A stretch of 64,000 bases of DNA from Dipylidium caninum (Eukaryota; Platyhelminthes; Cestoda; Cyclophyllidea; Dipylidiidae). Shown piece by piece: positions 23,087 through 34,205 of this stretch; the first letter of the stretch is position 1; each line of letters begins with the position of its first letter. Under the pieces are notes generated by a model. The model had not been told where the DNA came from. It ran no database searches and saw only the letters and a list, made by a program, of their open reading frames with translations. The stretch is taken from NCBI GenBank assembly GCA_017562135.1, contig QEYB01001237.1, positions 124,001-188,000 on the forward strand, given 5' to 3'. The translations under genes were made by a program, and so were the position numbers.

Positions 23087-24671
23087 ATGAATGTTGCACA
23101 AATGAACTATCCACCGAGTAGCACGCTATGGTCCACTTTGTGTCTTGCACTCATTGTTCTAGGCCTCTCGTTTGTGGCCTTAACTTCACTAGGGGATCGC
23201 GCCGCTGGCGAATACCCGGACTACTCCAGTATGCCTATTATCTGGCCTATGCGTGTGGAGAAGTGTGGATCGGGATATGTGGTGGCCGCGAGCTATCGCG
23301 TCAATCCCAATACTCGCTCGACTAATTACACGGTGATGGATAGTCTGGTCCTTCAGAAGGGAGCAAAATCTGTGGCCTTAAAGTACGAGGACTTGGAGGA
23401 GATTCCTGACGATAAATGGCGACGACCTATTCATCCACAGGTGTACAAGATCTACCCTCAACCAGTCAATGTCTGCGACGCGGTCCACCGACTGCTCCAA
23501 AACAAGTCCCTCGAAGAGGTGAGACTCGACTGCGTCGGGAGGCTTCACCTGCGTCACCTTTCGCCGTGGCTAACCACCTCATGGCAAAGTTGCCGTGGGA
23601 GCGCGTCTACATGCGTACGGCAATTAGGCAATTACTTACATAGAGTTATGAAATTGCTCATTTGGTTGGTGAAGCAAAAGGAGCCGTAGTGGCCCGATGT
23701 CTAACCTAGTGCTCTGCTCTGCTATGAGTGGAGTTGAGTTAAGTTAATTTTGATGGCGGGTCGATTGGTGTGGAGACAAAACTGTACCTGTGTCTTTTTT
23801 CCGCTCTGCAGCCTCCGATGTACGACGTGAAATGGCGGTATCTGTCGGTGAGCAGGTCCGTGTGTCACCCGGATGTGCCCTCCTCCCACGCCTATGATAT
23901 CGTCGTAGTGGTCAAATCCAGTGTTCTCAACTTCTCCAAACGACAGTGGTTCCGTCGAATCTACAAGCCGGCGTCTTTCAAATCGAGCTATCCCTACTTA
24001 CAAACGCGCTACGCTTTAGTCTTTTCCATCGGTCTCCCAGGCGATCAAACCAACAAAGTTGTTCGTCGCGGCAACGTGTCATTTGAATTCAACTTTCCTA
24101 GGGAAACCCTTTCACTGCTGGAGGAAGAAATAGCAACCTATGATGACATCGTTCTTGGTGACTACGAGGATGACTACTTTAACGTTTCGATTAAGCTGCA
24201 ACACGAATTCATCTGGGTGGCGACATTTTGTCGGATTAAACGTCCCATTGTCCTCTTTGTGGATGACGATGCTCCCTTTTCGGATGCCTCCTTGATTAAG
24301 GCTCTGTTTCGAATGACTCCTGAAAGGAAAGCACAATTGTTGCATGGCAGACTGGTTCGAGCGGGCAGAGTCCACCGATTTGATGGCTCCACATTTGACA
24401 AATGGGGGATATTAAAATCGGAAGCTGCATTTCCCACATTTCCTCTCTACCCCTACGGCATTTATATACTTGTTAGTTACTCAACGTGGAAAAATTGACC
24501 CTAGGAATGCTCTTCACCAAACGCTTCACCATCGACGATGCGTGGCTGGGGCTGGTTGCAGACAGGTTGAATATGCATTTTCGAAACATTCACGAAATTC
24601 TCTCGAGGGTCAGAATTTTGCTTAGGAGGGGACGCGACTTCAGGCCTGTTGATATGCAATGGAATTGGTGA
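23087..24671 (+). CDS. Beta-1,3-galactosyltransferase-like (GT31), with apparent frame break
   Basis: Exon 1 is 23087-23518 (144 codons) and exon 2 is 23812-24671; both junctions are phase 0. The N terminus has a short cytosolic stub and a signal-anchor (STLWSTLCLALIVLGLSFVA) typical of Golgi type II glycosyltransferases. Exon 2 carries the GT31 order: FSIGLPGD, the DIVLGDYEDDYFN block, the metal-binding DxD-type motif in VLFVDDDAP, KWGILKS..FP.YPYG.YILVS, and the FTIDDAWLGLVADRL block. The last block is in a different frame from the rest: around 24490 the reading frame runs into TGA after STWKN, and one more A in the A5 run would restore homology. Either this is a sequence error or the gene is disabled. 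Exact acceptor specificity cannot be told; related families use GlcNAc, GalNAc or Gal acceptors on glycoproteins or glycolipids. Confidence 0.82.
23432..23932 (+). repeat. Right arm of inverted repeat inside the GT31 gene
   Basis: Covers the end of exon 1, the single intron and the first about 120 nt of exon 2. It pairs with 19714-20154 in opposite orientation across a 3.3 kb spacer. The outer boundaries are where similarity stops (CATCCACAGG at one side, CTCAACT at the other). The arm is the intact parental copy, since it keeps the intron segment lost from the left arm. Confidence 0.9.
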
Positions 24672-26365
24672 GCAAGGTGACTTTTTTCCCATCAGCCCCT
24701 ACTTCCTCTGACATCTTTGTATGCGCACACGCCATTAACTTCAAACCACCCCCTTATCTCTTGGGCTTACGTCAGGAAAGACAGGCTATCTTGTGAGATC
24801 AGACTTCGTGAGTCACTTAGGAAAGCTTGCGATTTGCGCTTGGTGGAGTTGTGGTCATAAGGACAACGAACATTGGCATCTTTAACCTCGTCTTACTCTA
24901 CACTGGTCTGATGAATGAAGTGAAGAAGAGGAAATTGTTAATGCTCTTCCCTTCCCACTTGGCAGTCACGTAGACGTCATACCATGTCGCATTCGCCTCC
25001 ACCGCCTTCGCATTAATGCAGAGGCAGCAGTAGAGGGCTTTAATGGGGAGGGGGACCAGTCATACCTCGCGGAGAAAGAGCACAATATCATCTCACGCAT
25101 CCTCTAATTAGAGACAATTGAAAAGTGGCAGCTGCACAACAAGGTACGATGGAGTTTTTCTTGTGACTGCTACATTCCTTTCCCATTTAAACGACATTGA
25201 AGAACGCTGAAGTGCACCAAAAGGTTTACTTTCTACCCAATCCTACTGCTACCTGAAATGGTGGTAAATGGAAGGTTAAGATTTTATTGACACCCTCATC
25301 GCCAGGATCACGACTTACGCCGTCCTATAAATTATCTGCACGACTAAAAATGGTAATGCACCTGCTTAACTGTGGCCTGACAGATGGTCCTTCTACCAAT
25401 GCACATCACTTCTGCTGAATGCTTGGGCTTTGAATGCTATCTGTTACAACTGACCCACCGGAAGTCATTATGGACAAATCGTTGAGTCAAAAAAGATTTA
25501 TTGGGTCTTTTTCTACCATAATCCGTGCACGAGGGCGAAGACTAGGAAAATGGTTTTCTCACTCTCACGTGTTTAAGTTATTCAAATAAAGTAAAATGGC
25601 AACTTGAAAATCGGGAGATGGATTACCTGCATTGTGAGACAGAAGCATTTCTTGAGGTTTTTGGATTCCATTCAGGAGGAGAGACAAGGTAAAATCTTCT
25701 CTTTAATATGGATGGGGCAAACAAAGCGAGGCCGAGTGTCAGTTCAAAATTGATACATAGGCTGACTCGGTTTGGGAAGGCAAAAGGAATGATGAGCAAT
25801 GGGTGAAATGCGTAAATTAAAAGACAAGTTGGGGGTGGAGGGGGGAGGGGCGAGTAAATCGGAAGAAGGGGACAAACGGCATTATAGAGTATGCAACGGT
25901 TTAGGTAAAGTTTGTGAACTCCAAACGCCTGTAACTATCCGCCTTGCTTTGAATGTAGGATTGCAGAGCGAATTTATGCAAATTTATGTAGAACTCCTGT
26001 AAAAAGGAAGGCGTATTTCAAAAAAGCAGAGAGCATTCATTGTTTCTTTGACTAATCGACTTGAAGTGTGATGGTCAAACATGGAATTCCATGGGATGCG
26101 ATTTGACACGGTTAAAACTGTAGGTTTGAAGTGACAGCTACGTAAATTTGCTGGTTGATGACATCTAAATTTCTTCGCGCACAAATACAACTACTTGAAA
26201 TGTACCAAATTTAAGTTTACTGCTTCCAGCTCTCACCGATTGATGATTTTGGCTTTGGCTTTCACTGGCTCGCAGATTACGATATGCTCGAGATTACATT
26301 GGCCAATTTGTCATCGCATGCAGAAAAGTACACACAAAAAAGGCAATTTCGGCAAGTGTACTCAC
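24672..26365. other. Intergenic, convergent between GT31 and phosphatase-like gene
   Basis: 1.7 kb between converging genes. The 3' terminal exon of the minus-strand phosphatase-like gene should lie in its right half, but I could not identify it: no QT..QY-type motif is visible. ORFs at 25799-26002 plus and 25984-26190 minus are short and unassigned. Confidence 0.4.
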
Positions 26366-29300
26366 CACTGAATTCACAAATCCTAGTTGATATTTACGCA
26401 ACTGCTTGACGATATTGTACATATCCACGCCCTTCATTCCCATCTCTATGGCCTCCTTCAGTATACAGGCTGCCACGAAGAAACCGTTTCGACCAATTCC
26501 TCCTCTACAAGAGTCGACAAAAGCACCAGTTAATTGACGAGTAGAAACACGTCTCCTTCAGCTTCTTTTACAACTACGATGGGGGGGGGGGGATGAACTG
26601 GAGGAATTATTTAGTACAGGCATGTCCATTTGAGTCATGGAAGGATAATCGAGTTCAAAAATGATCAACTCCGAACAGTCAGACAGGGGAGTTAGTGCCC
26701 GTACATTGATGTGCTACAAAGTGATTCATCCTTCTCCTTTCGGAGGACGCTTTGAGGGGGAAACAGCTTGTAAGAGAATCATTTTCAATGTCTCTCCACG
26801 CGAGTGAGAACACCGTTGTTTGATTGGCAGATGAACACTTTTAACAACAATCGCATGCATTACAAATCCTTAAGTCCAATCTACACAAAAATGTTGGGGT
26901 TCCGCATTAAATGTTGGGGTTCCGCATTACCAGTCTGCATGGACAAGTCCGGTACTAACCTGCTCTGGACTACGGTCGGTCCAGCTGTGACTGCGATGGG
27001 GACAATGGGGTTGACGATATCGTCCATGAATTTGAGGAGGTTCCTAGAGGTGGGAGTAAAATTTACCTCCCAACCGAGATATTGCATATGGCGCACGAAC
27101 ATAGTCTGCAGAATCAAAGAAATGAGAATAGTCGAAAGCGATCAATGTCCGCATTAAATATGCGCAACTGAAATCTACTTGAAAAGTATTAGTAGAACGT
27201 GAAGTTATACGTCTTTCACAAAAAACTCATGGATCACATTTACTCGAAAGCATGGGTTTTGTACAGATATACCACGTAGTTTCTTTTCTTCCCAACGAAG
27301 GTGTGGAACGTCACTAAGATTACTCGATGGTTTTAATGAATACAGTAATTTACTACGAAGAAAAATTAAGAGCCTTCACTCAACAAGAACCGTCCTTTGC
27401 CCGGCGCTCGAGCTCGGACGACTCATTCCTCGACAGGATTGTGGTTTCGATGTATTCCAAATAAGATCCAAAAGAATGATGCTCTGTAGCCTAGCTTTTA
27501 ATATCGCAGGGAGTCAAAGAAAGTGCGAGGACACAGTTATAGGTCTCATTGTTTCAATGTCTAACAAAATACACATTTTCCTTTTGCTCCCTGCCGCAAG
27601 GCCATAATTTATTCTCAAGTTTCAGACTTTATAGTATTGCAGCCACAACCACGTAAAGTGTTAAGGCAAGGAGTTGATCCGTTCCAAACGCAACATACCA
27701 AAGTTTTATCGTCTTCGCACCAGATTTTAAAGCTTCTCGCCACCCACATAGTATTTTGCATCTCGTGCACCAATTCGACGCCTATTTTGCCGACATTGGT
27801 CGAGTAGAAAGCTCTGCCACCAACTTCTTGCGCCCAATAGCTGCGGGCGTCCACTTCTCCATCCAGCGTCCTGACAAAAATTAACCAGAAATTCACCACA
27901 TTATCGTCGGATCATATGTTGTGGGAGTTGGTGCGGTATGCTTCCTTTTGGCGCCAAGTGGACTACTCGATAGTGTGAAGTGAAATGAGAAATCACTGCG
28001 AGTAAATATACTAAGTACGTCCCACTTTTAATTAAGACACCAGTCATAGCATTCAGTAGGCGCTTGGTAGACTGCACGACTGTCATGGTACCTGTCTGAA
28101 TAGGAAATGCCTCAGAGCCAGAGTACCTTCCAGTTCACGATCTCGACAGTAGATTCTCCAGAATCTCGGATTACAATTTTCCGTCCTCTGAATGGTCGCG
28201 ATATCCATAATGACCTTCTGGGGAATATTCTCTTCAACCAGCCCATGGAAGTTCTCATAAGAATGTATGAGGCGTGGACGCGACCTTATTTTCATAGTTA
28301 TATCGACGACTACGAGAAGAGAGAATGAAGATGATGTGGTGGTTTTCGCTTGTAGCAAGTCGGGAAGTTCCTGAAAATTCCTCTCCTTGTATAGGAAGGG
28401 CATTCAGTCGAAAAACCGAGGCAGTTAGTAGTAAGCCAAATAAGATGGGCAAGGAAATCATGATTTCTAATGCCTCGTCTTTTGCTTTGAATGCGGATAG
28501 GCCTCCACATTTTGCGCCACGTCGAGACATTCCAAGGCACAACTGCGTCGACTTCTTCAAATTCGTCGAGAGAGTTTAAGAATCAAAACTCTTTTTGTAA
28601 AACTTTAATAGGTGGTACAGTTAAAATCTGGCCAGCACTCCCCCCTTTCGCCTTAGACTTACCCACTGCCAGGGTCTATTCCACGAACTGCGGCGGTCGA
28701 ATTTCCAACATTAGATTATAGGACCTTCTATTAGTGGGTTTTCTGGTAGCATGACATCGTTTCAAAGAATCATTTCTTTAAAGTCTGATTTATTCAAGGG
28801 TCCCAACCCGCTTCAGGCCTGCTACGCTCTGGCGAGCTCTTTAAACTTTTACAAGACTGCTGTTTGGATATATCATTCATCGGCAATGGAGACTTGATTT
28901 CCTGGTAATTAAGACGCGCGATCGTACTTACACTCAATTTATCAACTTAAGGAGTAATGGGTTACACGCTAAGTTGATTAGCATTATCTAGATTGAGACG
29001 CTCCTCCTGAGATCCTCTACGTTGCCAAGGCAGCTCGCCAAAGATATACTCAATGCTAAACCTCAACTAGCATGAAGATAAAGAGTTTGTCACTGGCTGC
29101 ACCCTGAAAGATTACACTATTTCATTGAAAGAATACGGGTATGCAATAGAAGATTAAAGTTTTTAGAGAGCCCACTAGTTATAGGCAGCCTGTGTAAACG
29201 TTTAAAGCTGGAACGGGAGAAATCGGTGGCCCCACTTAACGATTTAACGGATAATGAGGAAATAATGACGCACTCAGAGAGCCGGATGATAATAGGAACT

Positions 29301-30311
29301 CGTTGTTCGTAAATCATTTGCCAAAAATCGCCAATGGTGTTCTCCAAGGGGTCTTGAGTAACGATAAACCTGGGTATGGCGATGGACTCGTGGGTAAAGA
29401 CGTTGCCATCGGTGTCTAAATCGCAAGCCCCGATGTAGCTGGCATTTATATAGTTTCCAATCGTGGAATGCTAAAAGGAGAAAAGAAATTATCAGTAGTC
29501 TTGACTACCGCTTTCGTTAAAGTAGAGATGTATGAAGTTAATGTAAGTGAATCTGCCGACCATAGATGGCTCGACGATTTGTAATGATTGAAAGTCATCC
29601 CACGTCCGTCCCAAAATAACGCGGTATCTGTCATCTGGAAGTGAAACCAGGAGACAAGACCGATTAACAAATTGGCCTACAACTCTATTAGAATTTTTAA
29701 TTTGGGATTGTGATGCAGGAAATGCACCAAGCACATACATGCATACTCACACAAGCACCTACAGGCGTAAAAATTGCTTTGAGAAGTCTTAATGACGTGG
29801 ACTGACATGGCACAACGAAGTACAGCAATGGAACGCCTAAACTTTTAGTTCACATTCAGCAACGACATATTCTAGATTAATCTGAGGTTAGTTAAAGAAA
29901 ACAAGTCAAAGGGGAATTACATGGACGAATTTGTTTGTAGCGGTTCTTCTCGATATTCCCAAGAAGGGTTCCGCACAATGATGCTTTGTTGCCCGTCTTC
30001 ACCTCTTCATCGGATTCCTCTGTCAGTCTCTAAAGACGAAAATCAAGGTTCTTTGGAGGAGGCATGAGAGGGGATGAAATACCAGATCATTTTACCTGAG
30101 ATCAGGTTATGAAACAATATTCCTCACGAGAAATTGCGATTTACTTACCCTACACGTGACTCAAGAGACCAATTGGAAAAATCGCTAAATTTGTTTCTCA
30201 TCCACATAAGGGAAACTTACGGCGAATTGGGCCCGAAGTGTCGGGTAATCGCTCTTGTTCTCGTTTGCCAAAAATTCTTCCATCTCATGGAGAGGAATCA
30301 ATGTACTGGCT
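26366..30311 (-). CDS. Protein-tyrosine-phosphatase-fold protein, catalytically dead; both ends incomplete
   Basis: Minus-strand exons 30311-30221, 30029-29921, 29676-29561 (end approximate), 29470-29274, 27870-27699, 27105-26960 and 26504-26366 join in phase. Landmarks in family order: EMEEFLANENKSDYPTLRAQF, the EKNRYKQIRP motif, LPDDRYRVIL, NYINASYIGACD, VTQDPLENTIGDFWQMIYEQ, the R-S-YWAQE segment, FVRHMQYLGW, and GGIGRNGFFVAACILKEA. The fold is complete up to the helix after the P-loop. Catalysis is not expected. The WPD loop reads GWEVNF, so the general-acid Asp is gone. The HCSAGxGRTG loop reads QSRGGIGRNG across an exon junction, so the nucleophilic Cys is Ser. Such pseudophosphatase domains act as binding modules, as in the D2 domains of receptor phosphatases. 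Upstream (extracellular or D1) and final exons were not found. The 1.4 kb intron 27871-29273 has open frames on both strands that the domain does not need. Confidence 0.85.
26581..26592. repeat. Poly-G tract, 12 nt
   Basis: Run of 12 G inside the intron between the two P-loop exons of the phosphatase-like gene. Confidence 0.95.
26890..26929. repeat. Tandem duplication, 2 x 20 nt
   Basis: Two perfect copies of AATGTTGGGGTTCCGCATTA, intronic in the phosphatase-like gene and close to the donor of its 27105-26960 exon. Confidence 0.95.
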
Positions 30312-33300
30312 CTGCGAACCAAAAACGCAATGTTACAACTCACATCATAACTCAATGATGCGCTCTAACTGGCCCGGTAAGTAATAGTCTTTTAAGAACA
30401 ATACAGAAAAGTCTTGGAAGCCAGTACGTTAGGGGAAATGTGCATTCCTTTTAAGCCTCACTTCTGCCATGCTGCAATGGGCAGACACAATAACACACAT
30501 TAGTGTTAAATCATGTGCCTCCAAGGAGTTATGTTATGCCTGAGAAAATTAAATTCTTTCCCAATTCCCTCCTCCTACCTCTACTTCTGATACCTCGCAT
30601 TTCTACTTGCCAAATCCAGGTAGTTCAAGCTATAGAGCGCAAAACGAACAAACCGGACATGGAAAAAAGTAACTTACGAATATGTCTTGTAAGTTGTCAT
30701 CGCAGTGCACCTCGCCTAAAGGGGAAATGCCGCATAAGGGAAAGTGCAGCAGATGATACTCCAAACTCCAGTTAGACTTACTCGCCAATCGTAAGTACCC
30801 GTGAAGGCCTGTCGGGTAATATGCATGCAGTACAACGTGTGATGCAAGCTTCTGAGTTGATTACAAGTCGCTTCCAATTGGCTTCGATAAGAGCTTTCAT
30901 CTCGTCTCCCTATTTACGTTAGCGCTTCTTTTCTAGCTTTCTCTCCATTCACAGGCGTAGAGTCCTCTCACTTCCCATATCGCATGGAGAAACAGGTGTC
31001 TTTGTACGACCAGCCGGTTGGGAGCACCAACAAGAATGTAGATGGAGGGAAATTCTAACTTTCCTGAATTGGAGGTTACAAGTCCGACCAATTTTTTTTA
31101 CTATACTCAAGGTTAGTACTTCGTTCATACAGGGTTTTATCGGCATGCATTGCGGGTAAATGTAAATACCTGAGAAGAAGGCGATGATGAAAAGTTCGCC
31201 GTCATTTATATTTCACCGATTGAGAAGTTGGCGAGGTGCCACGAATCCCACTTGTGTTGGCGTCAAGCCTTCGCTCCACACTAATTTTTACGTTGGATAA
31301 ACTTGGGCGCCAGTTACACGTGAGTTAAAGGGTCATTTTGTCTTGGAAATCTAATAACCGCCAAGTTTCGGCATTAGCTATCTCTACTCCGATAATGAAT
31401 GCAAAGCCATGAAAAAGCCTTAAATGAGTATAGACAGAAAGACAAAGCTAAAACAAAGTAGGGCGAATTAACGAGATTCTGCACTTTTTAAAAATACATC
31501 TCGGTAGTTTTTACTACGTTGTACGCATATTGCATAAATCTGGAATTAAGAACACTCTTTTCGAAATCAGCATACACATCTAGACTTAATTGATACCGTC
31601 CACAATTCTAAAGCGCATCTCATTATTAGCGGCCACTAAATGCAAGCATGCATCTTCGTGCGATTTACTTCTCCCTTAACGTCAAGATATCATATCCACA
31701 ATAACAATAAAGTCATTGTGTTAAACTATCGCGAAGGATATCTCAGTACGCCTAATTCATAGCCTTGATATTTCTTGCAAGCGCTCACAAATGTAACATT
31801 TCCGTCAGCCACAGAAATGGCTGACTTTTAAGAGGATAGACGCCCAACTATATAAAATTATATCCGTGACTAATTTTTTCTAAGTGTTACTTATGACACA
31901 GGCAATGATTACAAAGTCCATTAAGACATAAATGTAGATGTCTAAGGTCACATTGAGATGAGGAAGTGGGGAATAAAATAGTCCAGTAAGATTAAGGAGA
32001 CATTTTTGGCAGCACAAATTCACATGTGGAATCATAACTTAAGGCGTTCAAAACAAATTTTTCAAGGCAAAGGGGGAATTACTTGGGAAACAGGTCATGA
32101 AGACGAAGATGCGATTAACACAGAGTCCCGAAGAAGAAAAGAAAAAATAAGACGGTATCACTTGATGGTTATTGGTAGCGGCAAATCGTCAATTAAATTT
32201 CAAAATAAAGGTAATAAACAGCAGGGAGCCTCTTCGAAAGGTAGAAAAAGGAAATAATTGTTTCTAAGATAAGTAACACAACAGTCTCATCGAACAATTG
32301 ACGGGACTCAGACCCCTCCTCCTGCCCCCCCTTGCAGTTAGAGCGACTCAGGCAACTCCTCAAAGAACACAGGCCTATTGTTTAAATAGCCGATAACATG
32401 TATAACATCAAAAAACTCAATTTAAAGCTACTGCAGAGAAGCGAGTCACCCACGCTTGAAACCGAAGCATGACACAGTTGTCTTCAAAAAATTACAACAA
32501 ATCTCCCGTTAGAACTTCTCTGGGTCGCTATTTAACCTCGAGACTCGTGCAACGACATCTTTGCCTTGGCCTAACAAATGAAGATTTATGTTAGAAAACT
32601 TTGAGGCCTATTCCTTACAATAAAAAAAATGAACAAGTGAGGGGGAACGAGACCATTGATAAGTTCACCAAAAATCAAAGGCTCAAGGCAAGTGATGAAA
32701 AGGATCTATTGGGTTAGTTTCCAACACATTTTTTACGCTTATCAACCCTCATTAAAATTTAAACTTACCATTACAAATAAGGAAGTTTGGGATACAATAT
32801 CAGTCTAATGGTGCTTCACCTGGTAATCATTTTTGATGTGTGTACTAGAATACACGTCATTACCTGGGAGAGTTAAATAAGTATGTACATCGACAGCGCC
32901 TTGTTAATAAGACGTCTTCGAGGTATTGTAACTCCAATCAGACAAAATTTTGTTACCATTTAATCACTGTGAAAGCATTCTTGCGAGATGTCAAGTGTTA
33001 CGAGAAAATATGCCAAATGCAGTAAAAGAGTTGCTACTGTAAACACGAAGTAGAAACTAATAGAAGTAATCGATTTCATTTGCTAAAGTGACATTGCAAT
33101 CTTCAAAGTTGAGAGTAGGCGTTCAAGACAATCGTGGGACATTTTTGTCCACAGCATGGAAATTGCCTTAGACTTGGGCAACAGTTTGACGAACTATTTA
33201 TTCCTGGATTAAAAGACCCAACAAACACGCTATTTATATGACCAGTAGGTAATGCTTACTTGCACATGCCCTAGCGAAGGGCAAGTAGGTGACGAATTTA

Positions 33301-33780
33301 ACGGGTGCATATAAAACACTTCCATACACACACCATAGTATGTAGAAACCGACCATATAGTATGTTGTAAGGCGCCTCTAAAAGCAAAATTATATCAAAA
33401 GCATCGATCTCTACAGTGTGGAATTATTTCACCAGATTGAAAACTATGAAACCGGAGCTGAATAACGATAAAAAAAGGCGCAATTCTCCACAGTGTTATA
33501 ATTTCCACCGGCACCAACGACTCTGCCAACAAAAATGATAAGCCTTACATGCCTTTTTGAAAAAAAACTTTATTTTTAGAGTTAATAAACTACGCAGGGC
33601 CTTTTATAATATCATTTTGATTATTGCATGTTATTCTTTTGAAAATGATTCATCACTACGAAAATGGTAGCAAGGGTCGGAGGAATATCGAGTGAATATG
33701 AAAGATGTGAAAAATTTCACGTTGTAGACAAGTCAATTTGCCAACAGTAATTGAAGCTTTATACAGTTATGCATCATTAT
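30312..33780. other. No supported gene, 3.5 kb
   Basis: AT-rich stretch upstream of the first phosphatase-like exon I can place; further 5' exons of that gene would be expected here. An acceptor-like site precedes an open plus-strand segment at about 30956-31107, and a minus ORF covers 30949-31146; neither has a recognisable motif. A lysine-rich 83-codon ORF at 32006-32257 plus looks like composition, not a domain. Confidence 0.35.
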
Positions 33781-34205
33781 GCATACTTGGTCTTGCGTTT
33801 GATCATCTGCAGTTGCGTCAGGTCGTACGGCGTATGTGAGTCCAATTATTTTTCTTTATTTATTGCACGGAGGTGTTTTAACACAGCCGTATGGCTAGCT
33901 CCTAATTTAGCCCCAAGTTCACGAATAGTTGTGTGTGGATCGGATATCAAAGTCTTCTTTAATTCCTCGTTATCAATATGGGACGGTGGTCTTCCTCGCG
34001 GCTCGTTGACGATGCTCAAATTGCCAGAACGAAATTTTCGGAACCAATACCGAGCATTTTTTTCATTAGCGGATCCATCTCCAAATGCTTGATTAATATT
34101 TCTTGAAGCTTGAGCTGCGCTATGATTCAATTTGAACTCGTACAAGAAAAGAAGATGCAAATCGCGTTTTGTTTCCATCTGGTTGCTGACAAAAATGGGA
34201 TACAA
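33781..34205 (-). mobile_element. Decayed mariner transposase, N-terminal fragment
   Basis: A minus-strand ORF from 34205 to 33846 encodes the mariner DNA-binding part: [52 protein letters not shown] and [14 protein letters not shown]. This is the paired helix-turn-helix of Tc1/mariner (SETMAR-like) transposases, which binds the terminal inverted repeats. The frame is broken by a TAA at 33846-33848 but continues in the same frame with LDSHTPYDLTQ, the linker seen in intact elements, until about 33781. The catalytic DDD domain is not recognisable beyond that, and I did not find terminal repeats. This is an inactive remnant. Confidence 0.85.
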
